Shown: positions 44,358 to 52,417 of the stretch, piece by piece
Layout: each line of letters opens with the position of its first letter
Numbering within the stretch: position 1 is the first letter of the stretch
From: Anaerovirgula multivorans
GTDB taxonomy: Bacteria; Bacillota; Clostridia; Peptostreptococcales; Natronincolaceae
NCBI RefSeq assembly: GCF_900188145.1
Contig: NZ_FZOJ01000008.1
Span: forward strand, 1-64,000
DNA length: 64,000 nucleotides
Direction: 5' to 3'
Translations under genes and position numbers: made by a program
The notes under the pieces: generated by a model
What the model saw: the letters and a program-made list of their open reading frames with translations, nothing else
The model's database searches: none
Told to the model about the DNA's origin: nothing

Positions 44358-44788
44358 TCTTCATGGTCAATGACCTCAACTATAACTGGTGTAAATTTTC
44401 TACTGTTCTTTATTACATTTTCTTTTTTTCTAATTCCAATAAAGCTAAAGAACATTAAAGTAAAGCCTATTAATGCCGCATACAATTCCATATTTTCGTT
44501 AACACCTAAGTTAGGTAGAATCGTAGTAGCTAATAATACACCGATCACCAAAGCTAACAATGGAATTACATATACGATAAATGCAGCAGTCAGAACACTT
44601 TGACCCTCCATATCCACTTCAACCCGTTCCCCTAGCTTAGCGTTAGCATCATTAATTGCTTCTATCTCCATTTTCATGTCTTCTTGCCCCATTTTACACG
44701 CATTACAACTTCCACAGCTAGAATGTCTCTGCATTAATACTTTTGCCGTTTTATCCTTCACCAGTGTCACGACACCACATTGTTTCAT
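44348..44788 (-). CDS. RseC/MucC-family membrane protein
   Basis: 146 residues. The N-terminal soluble part has a cysteine cluster SSCGSCNACK (C25, C28, C31) plus C4. Two transmembrane helices follow (about residues 67-87 and 97-117), then a basic tail. In proteobacteria the family acts on SoxR reduction or sigma-E signalling and often neighbours Rnf electron transport. In clostridia its role is not defined; a redox or Fe-S function is suggested by the cysteines. Confidence 0.88.
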   Translation of the reverse strand: MKQCGVVTLVKDKTAKVLMQRHSSCGSCNACKMGQEDMKMEIEAINDANAKLGERVEVDMEGQSVLTAAFIVYVIPLLALVIGVLLATTILPNLGVNENMELYAALIGFTLMFFSFIGIRKKENVIKNSRKFTPVIVEVIDHEEKI

Positions 44789-44818
44789 CTTCCAACCTCC
44801 TTTGTAAAGGTTTATAGC

Positions 44819-45583
44819 TTATTCATTATATTCCCAATCTATTAAATCCCTAACAACAACCGATGCAATGATTAATCCTACTGCTGAAGGAACAAAAGCA
44901 ACACTGCCAGGAATCTGATGTCTAACAGTACAGGTTCGATCCTTGTTAGGACATATACAATCTGTTTTACAATCACTGTCTATTTGTAAGGGGGTAATGG
45001 GATTCTCTTTAGAATAAACAACCTTTAAATCTTTTATATTTCTCTTTCTTAATTCTTTTCTTAATACCTTGGCCAAAGGGCAGATAGATGTTTTATAAAT
45101 ATCTTCAACAACAAATTTTGTTGGATCTAACTTGTTTCCTGCTCCCATGCTACTGATAATTGGTATGTTTCTTTCTTTGCACCGTTGAATTAAGTCTATT
45201 TTAGCCGTAACCATATCGATTGCATCGATAACATAATCATAATTATCATTTAGTAGTCTTTCAGCACTATCACTATTGTATAGCTCTTTATAAGTGGTTA
45301 CTTCTGCCTTAGGATTTATATCAAGAATCCGTTCTTTCATCATGTCTACTTTAGATTTCCCTACGGTAGACCGAGTTGCATGTATCTGCCTATTAATATT
45401 GGTAAGACATATATCATCATCATCTACTAAAACAAATGCTCCAACTGCTGTTCTAGCTAGTGCTTCTGCTGCGAATGTTCCAACTCCACCAATACCAAAA
45501 ATTGCAACTGTACTATTTTTTAATTTACTTAAACCTTCGGTACCAATTAATAGTTCTGATCTAGAAAAAGGATGTAGCACCAT
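44819..45583 (-). CDS. tcdA: tRNA threonylcarbamoyladenosine dehydratase
   Basis: Cyclises t6A37 of tRNA to ct6A, using ATP. 254 residues, E1-like ThiF/MoeB fold. The ATP-binding motif is GIGGVGTFAAEALARTAVG; adenylate contacts lie in LVDDDDICLTNINRQIHA. CICPNKDRTC carries cysteines of the CsdL/TcdA type. The ATG at 45583 (MVLHPFSRSE) follows AGGAGG. In Bacillus the homologue yrvM is also behind aspS and 6S RNA. Confidence 0.93.
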   Translation of the reverse strand: MVLHPFSRSELLIGTEGLSKLKNSTVAIFGIGGVGTFAAEALARTAVGAFVLVDDDDICLTNINRQIHATRSTVGKSKVDMMKERILDINPKAEVTTYKELYNSDSAERLLNDNYDYVIDAIDMVTAKIDLIQRCKERNIPIISSMGAGNKLDPTKFVVEDIYKTSICPLAKVLRKELRKRNIKDLKVVYSKENPITPLQIDSDCKTDCICPNKDRTCTVRHQIPGSVAFVPSAVGLIIASVVVRDLIDWEYNE

Positions 45584-45758
45584 TGTTTTCCTCCTATTGA
45601 TTATTAATCTATCTTTCAAAATCTAGTGTGGCAAACTAAAGTCTATAATATATAATTTATTTTTTTCTGTCAACTATATTTCCTTTTTTAGGACAAAATT
45701 TTCTTTAACTATATTATTTTAAAATACGGTTTTGGAACTATATTTCTCCTATAAAAAA

Positions 45759-45782
45759 AATTCCTAATAAATAATAGGAATT
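45759..45782 (-). terminator. Terminator downstream of 6S RNA
   Basis: AATTCCTA/TAGGAATT around an 8-nt loop with eight Ts on the minus strand, 27 nt beyond the 3' end of the 6S fold. Confidence 0.85.
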
Positions 45783-45808
45783 AACATTTACTGTTATTTT
45801 TAATATAA

Positions 45809-45988
45809 ATACCCACCATGCCGTGATCCGATTGTTTTGAAACCTGCTATGCAGGTGGGTGCTCTGTCATCTATTTCTTAAGTCCTCTGAATTAAAGAGG
45901 CATTTAATCCATAAACAAACGCCGAATTCCCAATGTAACTGTGTTGGCTCAAAACGTTATCGAATTCACGCACACAGTAGGTGTGTAT
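45809..45988 (-). ncRNA. ssrS: 6S RNA
   Basis: About 180 nt that bind sigma-A RNA polymerase. The ends pair (ATACACACC with GGTGGGTAT, 8 of 9), the 3' half carries GCACCCACCTGC and the small hairpin CCTGC-AT-AGCAGG next to GTTTCAAAAC, and the strand closes with CGGCATGGTGGGT, as in clostridial 6S RNAs. It lies between aspS and tcdA, the place of bsrA (6S-1) in B. subtilis. A promoter and a terminator flank it. I identify it from motif, fold and place, without a covariance search. Confidence 0.87.
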
Positions 45989-45992
45989 ACAT

Positions 45993-46021
45993 ATAGTATC
46001 ATAATTTCAAGAATATTTCAA
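45993..46021 (-). promoter_or_regulatory. Promoter of 6S RNA
   Basis: TTGAAA (46016-46021), 17-bp spacer, TACTAT (45993-45998) on the minus strand, 5-7 nt before the paired 5' end of the RNA. Confidence 0.78.
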
Positions 46022-46112
46022 TTAATGATGGATATATTTTTAAGTATATAGTTGTAGTATGCTCTAAGTCTAGATAAAATATGTTATTTACATATCCATA
46101 TTTTAATAAAAT
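46022..46112. other. AT-rich spacer upstream of 6S RNA
   Basis: Between the 6S promoter and the aspS terminator. No gene or clear structure is seen. Upstream A/T-tracts may help the 6S promoter. Confidence 0.5.
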
Positions 46113-46156
46113 AACCTCCTAAAGTAGATTTTTTTATCTATCTACTTTAAGAGGTT
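46113..46156 (-). terminator. Terminator-like hairpin after aspS
   Basis: AACCTCcTAAAGTAGA pairs with TCTACTTTAaGAGGTT (one mismatch) around a loop of about 10 nt. The following U-tract (TTATTTTATT, minus strand) is interrupted. Confidence 0.7.
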
Positions 46157-46165
46157 CACCTAAAA

Positions 46166-47947
46166 TTAAGATTCTTTTTGGGTTTGAATCTGAATGCTTA
46201 ATTCTTTTAACTGTTTTTCATCTACAAAAGATGGCGCATTGGTTAATAAACAAGTGGCGTTTTGAGTTTTTGGAAATGCTATTACTTGTCGAATATTTGC
46301 TTCTTTTGTCAAAATCATTACTAATCTATCTAATCCATAAGCTATACCTCCATGAGGTGGAGTGCCATATTTAAATGCTTCCAATAGGTAACCAAACTTT
46401 TCCCATGCTTCTTTTTCTGTAAAACCTAAGACCTTAAACATTTTTTCTTGAAGCTGTGAAGAGTATATTCGTATACTTCCTCCACCAATCTCATGCCCAT
46501 TTAATACAATGTCATAGGCTTTTGCCCTCACTTTTTCTGGCGCTGTATCTAACAATTCAATATCTTCATCCATTGGTGATGTAAACGGATGATGCTTTGC
46601 AACATATCTGTTTTCTTCTGGATCATGTTCTAATAATGGGAATTCTGTCACCCATAATAATTTGAATTCATCAGGATTCAATAGATTTAATCGTTTAGCA
46701 ACCTCTAGTCGTAAATGTCCTAAAGCATCATGTACAATATCAAACTTGTCTGCAACAAATAATATTAAATCTCCAGATTTTCCATTAACTTTTTTAAGTA
46801 GATGACTCAATTCTTCTTCTGTAAAAAACTTCGCTATAGGGGATACTACTTCTTCTTCAACAATTTTCATCCATGCTAGACCTTTTGCACCATAGGTTTT
46901 GGCCACTTCTTCTAAGCTTGTTATATCTTTTCTACTAAACTTATCTCCATAGCCTTCTATGTTGATGGCTTTTACAAATCCTCCATTTTCAACGGTAGAA
47001 GAAAAGACTTTAAATCCACTTGTTTTTACAGGTTTAGAAACATCTACTAGTTCAAAGCCAAAACGAATATCTGGTTTGTCAGATCCATATCTCTCCATCG
47101 CTTCTTTATAGCTCATTCTCTGTATTGGCAGTTGTATATCTATATTAAGCGCATCCTTAAATACTTTTTGTAAAAGTCTCTGGTTCACTTCAATAATATC
47201 TTCCATATCTACGAAGGACATTTCACAATCAATTTGTGTGAATTCTGGCTGGCGATCAGCTCTTAAGTCCTCATCTCTAAAACATTTTACTATTTGAAAA
47301 TACCTTTCCATGCCAGACACCATTAGAAGTTGTTTAAAAAGCTGAGGTGATTGAGGTAGAGCATAGAACTTACCTGGGTTAACTCTACTAGGCACTAAAT
47401 AGTCTCTAGCACCTTCTGGTGTCGTGTTAATCAACATAGGTGTTTCTACTTCAATAAATCCGTCTTCTGTTAAAAAGTTTCTAACAATATTGGCTATTTT
47501 GGATCGAAAAATTAGATTGTTTTGCATAGAGGGCTTTCTTAAGTCTAAATATCTATATTTTAATCTTAAATTTTCTGAAACAACATCATCATCTTTAATG
47601 TATATAGGTGGTGTATCTGCAGTGTTTAATATATGTAACTCTTCAGCAAATATTTCTATTTCACCAGTAGGTAGATTTGGATTCATTGATTGTCGTTTAT
47701 ATACTTTCCCTTTAACACAGATAACATATTCTGAACCGATTGTTTCTGCTTTATTAAAGGCATCTAAAGAAATGTCCTTATCAAAAACAATCTGAAGTAA
47801 TCCTGTCCTATCCCTTAAATCAACAAATATTAAACCACCAAGATCTCTTCTTTTTTGTACCCAGCCATTCACTACGATTTCTTCATTAATGTTTTGGGAA
47901 TGTAAAGTGCCGCACATATGGGTTCTCTTTAACAACTTAGAAGTCAT
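46166..47947 (-). CDS. aspS: Aspartyl-tRNA synthetase (bacterial type)
   Basis: Class II synthetase, 593 residues. An N-terminal OB-fold anticodon-binding domain (VNGWVQKRRDLGGLIFVDLR), catalytic motif 2 (FRDEDLRADRQPEFTQID), a GAD insertion domain in the middle, and motif 3 (GIAYGLDRLVMIL). The bacterial length with GAD fits either a discriminating or an Asp/Asn type, and this cannot be decided here. It lies 24 nt downstream of hisS, the same operon as in Bacillus. Site GGAGAGGG before the ATG. Confidence 0.96.
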   Translation of the reverse strand: MTSKLLKRTHMCGTLHSQNINEEIVVNGWVQKRRDLGGLIFVDLRDRTGLLQIVFDKDISLDAFNKAETIGSEYVICVKGKVYKRQSMNPNLPTGEIEIFAEELHILNTADTPPIYIKDDDVVSENLRLKYRYLDLRKPSMQNNLIFRSKIANIVRNFLTEDGFIEVETPMLINTTPEGARDYLVPSRVNPGKFYALPQSPQLFKQLLMVSGMERYFQIVKCFRDEDLRADRQPEFTQIDCEMSFVDMEDIIEVNQRLLQKVFKDALNIDIQLPIQRMSYKEAMERYGSDKPDIRFGFELVDVSKPVKTSGFKVFSSTVENGGFVKAINIEGYGDKFSRKDITSLEEVAKTYGAKGLAWMKIVEEEVVSPIAKFFTEEELSHLLKKVNGKSGDLILFVADKFDIVHDALGHLRLEVAKRLNLLNPDEFKLLWVTEFPLLEHDPEENRYVAKHHPFTSPMDEDIELLDTAPEKVRAKAYDIVLNGHEIGGGSIRIYSSQLQEKMFKVLGFTEKEAWEKFGYLLEAFKYGTPPHGGIAYGLDRLVMILTKEANIRQVIAFPKTQNATCLLTNAPSFVDEKQLKELSIQIQTQKES

Positions 47948-47971
47948 TTTTCCCTCTCCTCATCAAAAAAT

Positions 47972-49234
47972 TTATTTAAGTCTGTCTTTTAAAATATTAT
48001 AAATATCTGTAATTTCAATTTCTTCTTGCTCGCCATTTCCCATATTTTTTAATAGAAGAATTCCTTTATTAAGTTCATCTTCACCTATAATGATTGTATA
48101 GGAAGCCATCATTTTGTCTGCATATTTAAATTGTGCTTTTACGCTTCTATCCATATGATCTTGATCTACCTTGAAGCCCCTACTACGTAATTCGCTGATT
48201 AATTCAAAGCCCTTGAGTTTTGCTGCTGTTCCCATGGTCACAACAAATGCATCTAATGCTTTAGGATTAGGTATATGGATTTTTTGTGTTTCAAGTGATA
48301 ATATTGCTCTTTCTAGCCCCATTCCAAAACCTACCCCAGGTGTAGAAGGACCTCCACAATCCTCTACTAGTTTGTCATATCTTCCCCCACCACATAAGGT
48401 TCCCTTTTTTCCGGCTTCATCCGTTATAATTTCAAAAGCTGTTTTTGTATAATAATCTAGGCCTCTTACAATCTTGGGATCAATAATATATTCTATTCCG
48501 GATGCTTCTAAATATTTTTTTAACCCTTCAAAATGATCATTACATTCATCACAAATGTGATTCAGCATTAATGGAACGTCCTGTAATTGCTGCTGACATG
48601 TATCAGATTTGCAATCTATAATTCGCATAGGATTTCTTTCAAATCTACTTTGACAGGTTGTACATAAATTATTAAGTCTTTCCCCTAGGTAAGCTTTTAA
48701 AACTTCGTGATAATCTTTTCTGCACTTAGGACAGCCGATGTTATTTATTCTTACTTCTAAATTTTTAATTCCCATCTTTGTATATACTGCCATAGCTAAA
48801 CTAATAACCTCTGCATCGACAGAAGGATTAATCGCCCCAAATACTTCTATTCCAAATTGATGATGTTCTCTGTACCTTCCTGCTTGAGGTTTCTCATATC
48901 GAAACACTGGAATGATATAGTACAATTTTGTCGGCTGCGGCTCAGCATAAAGCTTATTTTCAATAAATGATCTTGCAACTGGTGCTGTACCCTCAGGCTT
49001 CAAGGTTATACTTCTTCCACTACGGTCTTCAAAGGTATACATTTCCTTTTCCACTACATCCGTAGTATCTCCGATTCCTCTAATAAATAGTTCAGTATGT
49101 TCAAAAATTGGGGTTCTAATTTCTTGGAATCCATATTTTTCTGCAACTTCTCTAGCAGTATTCTCCACATAATGCCACTTATATGCCTCCGAAGGCAATA
49201 CATCCTGTGTGCCCCTTGGGGTTTTTATTTGCAT
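47972..49234 (-). CDS. hisS: Histidyl-tRNA synthetase
   Basis: Class II synthetase, 420 residues. Motif 2 region FRYEKPQAGRYREHHQFGIE; His-specific signatures RGLDYYTKTAFEI and LCGGGRYDKL; C-terminal anticodon-binding domain. A four-cysteine cluster (CPKC near 170, CTTC near 195, then CKSDTC and HICDEC) sits in the insertion domain, possibly a metal site. No T-box motif is seen upstream. An independent small RNA and its terminator precede it by about 195 nt. Confidence 0.96.
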   Translation of the reverse strand: MQIKTPRGTQDVLPSEAYKWHYVENTAREVAEKYGFQEIRTPIFEHTELFIRGIGDTTDVVEKEMYTFEDRSGRSITLKPEGTAPVARSFIENKLYAEPQPTKLYYIIPVFRYEKPQAGRYREHHQFGIEVFGAINPSVDAEVISLAMAVYTKMGIKNLEVRINNIGCPKCRKDYHEVLKAYLGERLNNLCTTCQSRFERNPMRIIDCKSDTCQQQLQDVPLMLNHICDECNDHFEGLKKYLEASGIEYIIDPKIVRGLDYYTKTAFEIITDEAGKKGTLCGGGRYDKLVEDCGGPSTPGVGFGMGLERAILSLETQKIHIPNPKALDAFVVTMGTAAKLKGFELISELRSRGFKVDQDHMDRSVKAQFKYADKMMASYTIIIGEDELNKGILLLKNMGNGEQEEIEITDIYNILKDRLK

Positions 49235-49422
49235 ATTTTTCCCTCCACTCTATGATTTCTCATTTCTCTATACAAAAATTTGTTTTGAGATCTATTGGAA
49301 TAATTTTTTTAAACCAATTACTGAAATAATAGCTTATTCACAATTCAACAAAGTATAATATTTCTTATTGGTTATAAAAAATATTATTTCTCTTAGACTA
49401 ATTAATAGGAAATATGTTAAAT
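49235..49422. other. AT-rich hisS upstream region
   Basis: 188 nt between the sRNA terminator and the hisS ATG. It must hold the hisS promoter. TTGAAT...TATTAT elements can be proposed but none is convincing. No T-box consensus (GGTGGTACCGCG) is present. Confidence 0.5.
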
Positions 49423-49535
49423 GAAAAAATCCCCTCTTCCCAAAATAAGGGGATAATTTGTACTTAAGTGACCAACACGAAAGTCACAAACCAAACTTTC
49501 GGTTGTCTACTTATGAATTAAGTCTCATTTTATTT
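49423..49535 (-). ncRNA. Candidate free-standing structured sRNA of about 112 nt
   Basis: Starts about 6 nt after a consensus promoter and ends in an intrinsic terminator, with no ORF of note. ACTTAA near the 5' end pairs with TTAAGT before the terminator. Between them the RNA can form either two small hairpins, whose loops (CGAAAG and CTTTCG) are complementary, or one long hairpin (CAACCGAAAGT with ACTTTCGTGTTG, 11 bp, one bulge). It matches no RNA class I can name. It lies between hemZ and hisS. Confidence 0.7.
49429..49454 (-). terminator. Terminator of the sRNA
   Basis: ATCCCCTT...AAGGGGAT-type stem: on the minus strand ATCCCC pairs with GGGGAT, the loop region adds further pairs, and TTTTTT follows. 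Confidence 0.88.
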
Positions 49536-49540
49536 GTAAT

Positions 49541-49569
49541 ATTATAATTCTTTTTGAAAATATTGTCAA
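49541..49569 (-). promoter_or_regulatory. Consensus sigma-A promoter of the sRNA
   Basis: TTGACA (49564-49569), 17-bp spacer, TATAAT (49541-49546) on the minus strand: a full consensus match in both hexamers and spacing, starting a few nt past the hemZ stop. Confidence 0.88.
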
Positions 49570-49576
49570 TGTATTA

Positions 49577-51058
49577 TCATAAATGCTTTTTCTTTCTTTC
49601 TATCATTTCATCTACCCGTTCTATGTAGAGCTCAAGGTTCTTAATATTGGGTACTCTTTCTAAGCGATTTTCTTTAGGAAATACAATTTTTGATACTGCA
49701 CCTGCTCCCATAGCAATAATGGTTTGTTTTTCCTCCATGATTTGGATGTTGTAAATACATTCATACCCAGGCTTTGCATAACCAATGTTCTCTAGATTTT
49801 CTACCATATGTTTTTGCCTGTACATATAATATGGTTTTAGACCCATATCTCTTGCATAGTTTTCAGTAATTTCTAGCATCTTTACTATCTCACTGTTTTT
49901 CTTATCTGTAGAATATTGCTGTTCTTTTAATCTTGAAGCATTTTTAATGGCTAATGTATGCACGGTTAAATTGGAAGGTAATAGCTTTTTAATAGCCTTC
50001 ATTGTATTGTGAATCATATCTATATTTTCATCTGGAAGTCCAATAATGACATCCATATTAATATGATCAAATCCAATTTTTCTAGCTAACTGGTAGGCTT
50101 CAACGGTTTCTATCACTGAATGATTTCTTCCTATTTTTTTCAAAGTACAATCATTCATAGTTTGAGGGTTGATACTAATCCTTGTAACACCACTTTTTTT
50201 AAGGAAAATTAATTTCTCTGTATCCACTGTATCAGGTCTACCGGCTTCAACAGTAAATTCTTTCAGTTTTGACATGTCAAAGCTATCAACCAAGACATCA
50301 AAAAGTTTTTGGAACTGGCGGGTATTTAATGTAGTTGGTGTTCCACCACCGATATATACCGTCTCTATTTCTTTTCCTTTACGATTTAATATTTCAGAGG
50401 TTCCTTTTATTTCTTTGCAAATTGCTTCGATATAATCTTCTATATAGGTATGAAATCTATCCAATGGATTAGATGGAAAAGAACAATAGCTACACCTAGT
50501 AGGACAAAATGGAATGCTGATGTATATGCTTACTTTCTTTTCGTCTATTGGATATACATACTTATGTTCAATGTTAGCTACTTCTAAAAGTAGCTGGGCT
50601 TTTGCTTTTGAAATATAATAATCCTTCGTTAAGATGTAAGTAATTTCTTCTTGGGATTTTCCTTCGTTTAGTAGCTCATGAACGATCTTTGTAGGTCTTA
50701 TTCCAGTTAAAAATCCCCAAGGTAGATAGACTTTATTATATTTTATTAGTAGTCGGAAAAAAGCAGATTTAATTAATTGTTTGGTTTTTCTTTTTACATC
50801 ATGCAGATTTCCGTCAATCACCACGGTTTTAATAGTTTTATTCTTTTCTCCAGATATGTATGCCTCAGTGATGATGGTTGTTTCATTTCTATTTTTAATT
50901 AATTTATTAATAATAATATCTTCGCTTAAATTTTCAGTCTCTAAATCAACATGATGATCATTGCTATATATTATCAAAGCATCAGCATCATAAAAAAGCT
51001 TTAGTAATTCTTTAACTTCATATTCATAATCATGACCTATTAAAAATACTTTTAACAT
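49577..51058 (-). CDS. hemZ: HemZ-type radical SAM coproporphyrinogen dehydrogenase-like protein
   Basis: 493 residues. The radical SAM cluster motif is FCPTRCSYC (C185, C189, C192), preceded by VSIYISIP. An extra N-terminal domain of about 170 residues distinguishes HemZ from HemN. The C-terminal half has GMGAGAVSKIVFP. Family members are annotated as oxygen-independent coproporphyrinogen III dehydrogenases, though some HemN-like proteins have other roles; no other heme gene is nearby. It starts 17 nt after the small HTH gene. Confidence 0.88.
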   Translation of the reverse strand: MLKVFLIGHDYEYEVKELLKLFYDADALIIYSNDHHVDLETENLSEDIIINKLIKNRNETTIITEAYISGEKNKTIKTVVIDGNLHDVKRKTKQLIKSAFFRLLIKYNKVYLPWGFLTGIRPTKIVHELLNEGKSQEEITYILTKDYYISKAKAQLLLEVANIEHKYVYPIDEKKVSIYISIPFCPTRCSYCSFPSNPLDRFHTYIEDYIEAICKEIKGTSEILNRKGKEIETVYIGGGTPTTLNTRQFQKLFDVLVDSFDMSKLKEFTVEAGRPDTVDTEKLIFLKKSGVTRISINPQTMNDCTLKKIGRNHSVIETVEAYQLARKIGFDHINMDVIIGLPDENIDMIHNTMKAIKKLLPSNLTVHTLAIKNASRLKEQQYSTDKKNSEIVKMLEITENYARDMGLKPYYMYRQKHMVENLENIGYAKPGYECIYNIQIMEEKQTIIAMGAGAVSKIVFPKENRLERVPNIKNLELYIERVDEMIERKKKHL

Positions 51059-51074
51059 TAAAACATAACTCCTA

Positions 51075-51254
51075 TTAATGATCTCGTTCTATTTCTTCAA
51101 TTATTTTTTCTACATAATTAGAATTCATCCCTAGTTCTCTTGCAATTTCCAACTGTGATACGCCTTCATAATTCATTTCCAAAAAATCCTGCAACTCCAT
51201 ATCTATGCTTTTTCGGCTCTTTATGTTATATTGATTTTTACGATTTTTCTTCAT
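51075..51254 (-). CDS. 59-residue HTH-like small protein
   Basis: MKKNRKNQYNIKSRKSIDME is the basic N terminus. A predicted helix-turn-helix, SQLEIARELGMNSNYVEKII, follows, and the end is EEIERDH. It resembles the small DNA-binding or sigma-factor-like HTH proteins of clostridia, but no family can be named. The ATG at 51254 has AGGAGG 7 nt upstream. That site is part of a strong hairpin, suggesting translational control. It is upstream of hemZ, 16 nt apart, and probably co-transcribed. Confidence 0.75.
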   Translation of the reverse strand: MKKNRKNQYNIKSRKSIDMELQDFLEMNYEGVSQLEIARELGMNSNYVEKIIEEIERDH

Positions 51255-51262
51255 AAAGCAAC

Positions 51263-51309
51263 CTCCTAGAAAAATATTTTAGGTTAGTATTACCTATATT
51301 TTCTAGGAG
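51263..51309 (-). promoter_or_regulatory. Hairpin sequestering the ribosome site of the small HTH gene
   Basis: On the minus strand CTCCTAGAAAATAT pairs with ATATTTTTCTAGGAG (one bulge), and inner AGGT/ACCT pairs extend the stem to about 19 bp. The CTAGGAG arm contains the Shine-Dalgarno sequence of the 59-residue gene. It may also work as a terminator for the MBL gene, 10 nt upstream. Confidence 0.72.
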
Positions 51310-51318
51310 TATACTGCA

Positions 51319-51939
51319 TTACTTAATATACGGATTTGTAACTTTTTCAATACCTATTTTTGATGCAGGCCCATGTCCAGGGAAAACAGTAGTATCGTCA
51401 TCTAATACCATAAGTTTTTCTTTAATGGAACGGATAATTAGCTCATAGTTCCCTCCATCCAAATCTGTTCTACCTATAGAATTAGCAAATAAAGTATCTC
51501 CTGTAAAAACAGAATCATTAACGTGTATACAAATACCGCCTTGTGTATGTCCAGGGGTATAGATAACCTTAAGTTTCAATTCTCCTAATTCTAATCCTTC
51601 ACCATCTGTAAGAAAGGCGTCAGCAGACATCTCAATAACAGGTCCCCCCATCATTGCAGAATAGTTTCTATTCTTATCCTGTAATAGATAGTGGTCATCT
51701 TTATGCATATATACTGGAGCATTTGTTTTTTCCTTCAGTTCCTGTAACCCTCCAATGTGGTCACCATGTCCATGGGTCAATAGTATATATTTTAATTGCA
51801 GTCCATTATCCTCCAACATTGTTAGAATTTCTTTCGCATCACCACCTGGATCAATAACAGCTGCTTCATTCGTTTTATCATCCCCTAGAATATAACAGTT
51901 AGCTCCATAAACTCCTACTGCCATTCTTTGTAAAAACAT
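51319..51939 (-). CDS. MBL-fold metallo-hydrolase (glyoxalase II-like)
   Basis: 206 residues. The metal motif is THGHGDH (H56, H58, D60, H61). Later ligands lie in YTPGHTQGG, FTGDTLF and FPGHGPAS. It is of the short hydroxyacylglutathione-hydrolase-like group common in Firmicutes, where glutathione is usually absent, so the substrate is unclear. It is in the rel-dtd operon, 12 nt after dtd. Confidence 0.9.
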   Translation of the reverse strand: MFLQRMAVGVYGANCYILGDDKTNEAAVIDPGGDAKEILTMLEDNGLQLKYILLTHGHGDHIGGLQELKEKTNAPVYMHKDDHYLLQDKNRNYSAMMGGPVIEMSADAFLTDGEGLELGELKLKVIYTPGHTQGGICIHVNDSVFTGDTLFANSIGRTDLDGGNYELIIRSIKEKLMVLDDDTTVFPGHGPASKIGIEKVTNPYIK

Positions 51940-51951
51940 AATTTACCTCCT

Positions 51952-52401
51952 TTAAAACAGTTTTTTGCTATCAATTAACATAGTAACTGGTCCATCATTG
52001 ATAGAATGTACCATCATATGAGCTTGAAACATTCCTGTAGCTACTTGTATGCCAGTATCTTTGCAATAGCTAACAAATTCTTTATATAGGCCTTCTGCTA
52101 TATCTGGTTTTGCTGCTTCAGAAAAGCTAGGTCTTCTACCTTTTCTACAATCTCCCATTAAGGTAAACTGAGATACCACCAATAATTTACCTTTTACATC
52201 AACAACAGATAAATTCATCTTTTCATTTTCATCTTCAAAAATTCTTAAGTTGGCTATTTTCTCTACCATATACTTAATATCATCTGTAGTATCCTCATGC
52301 CCTATCCCAAGAAATACCAGTAAGCCTTTTTCTATCTCACCAGTAATATTGTTATCTACTACTACTTTACCTTGACTAATTCTTTGTACAACTGCCCTCA
52401 T
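51952..52401 (-). CDS. dtd: D-aminoacyl-tRNA deacylase
   Basis: 149 residues. Removes D-amino acids (and Gly from tRNA-Ala) from tRNA. The conserved motifs VVSQFTLMGDCRKGRRPSF and the Gly-cisPro motif SINDGPVTMLI are present. It starts MRAVVQRISQGKVVVDN, as usual. It follows rel by 16 nt, the same order as in Bacillus. Confidence 0.96.
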   Translation of the reverse strand: MRAVVQRISQGKVVVDNNITGEIEKGLLVFLGIGHEDTTDDIKYMVEKIANLRIFEDENEKMNLSVVDVKGKLLVVSQFTLMGDCRKGRRPSFSEAAKPDIAEGLYKEFVSYCKDTGIQVATGMFQAHMMVHSINDGPVTMLIDSKKLF

Positions 52402-52417
52402 AGGTACCTCCTTTAAC

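Noticed and set aside
49423..49535. Purine-riboswitch-like reading of the sRNA (three-way junction with complementary loops)
   Set aside because: The junction strands are too short and the conserved purine-riboswitch junction sequence is missing; the longer alternative hairpin is also more stable.
49235..49535. T-box leader for hisS
   Set aside because: No GGTGGTACCGCG-type antiterminator sequence and no stem I are present; a terminator alone is not enough.
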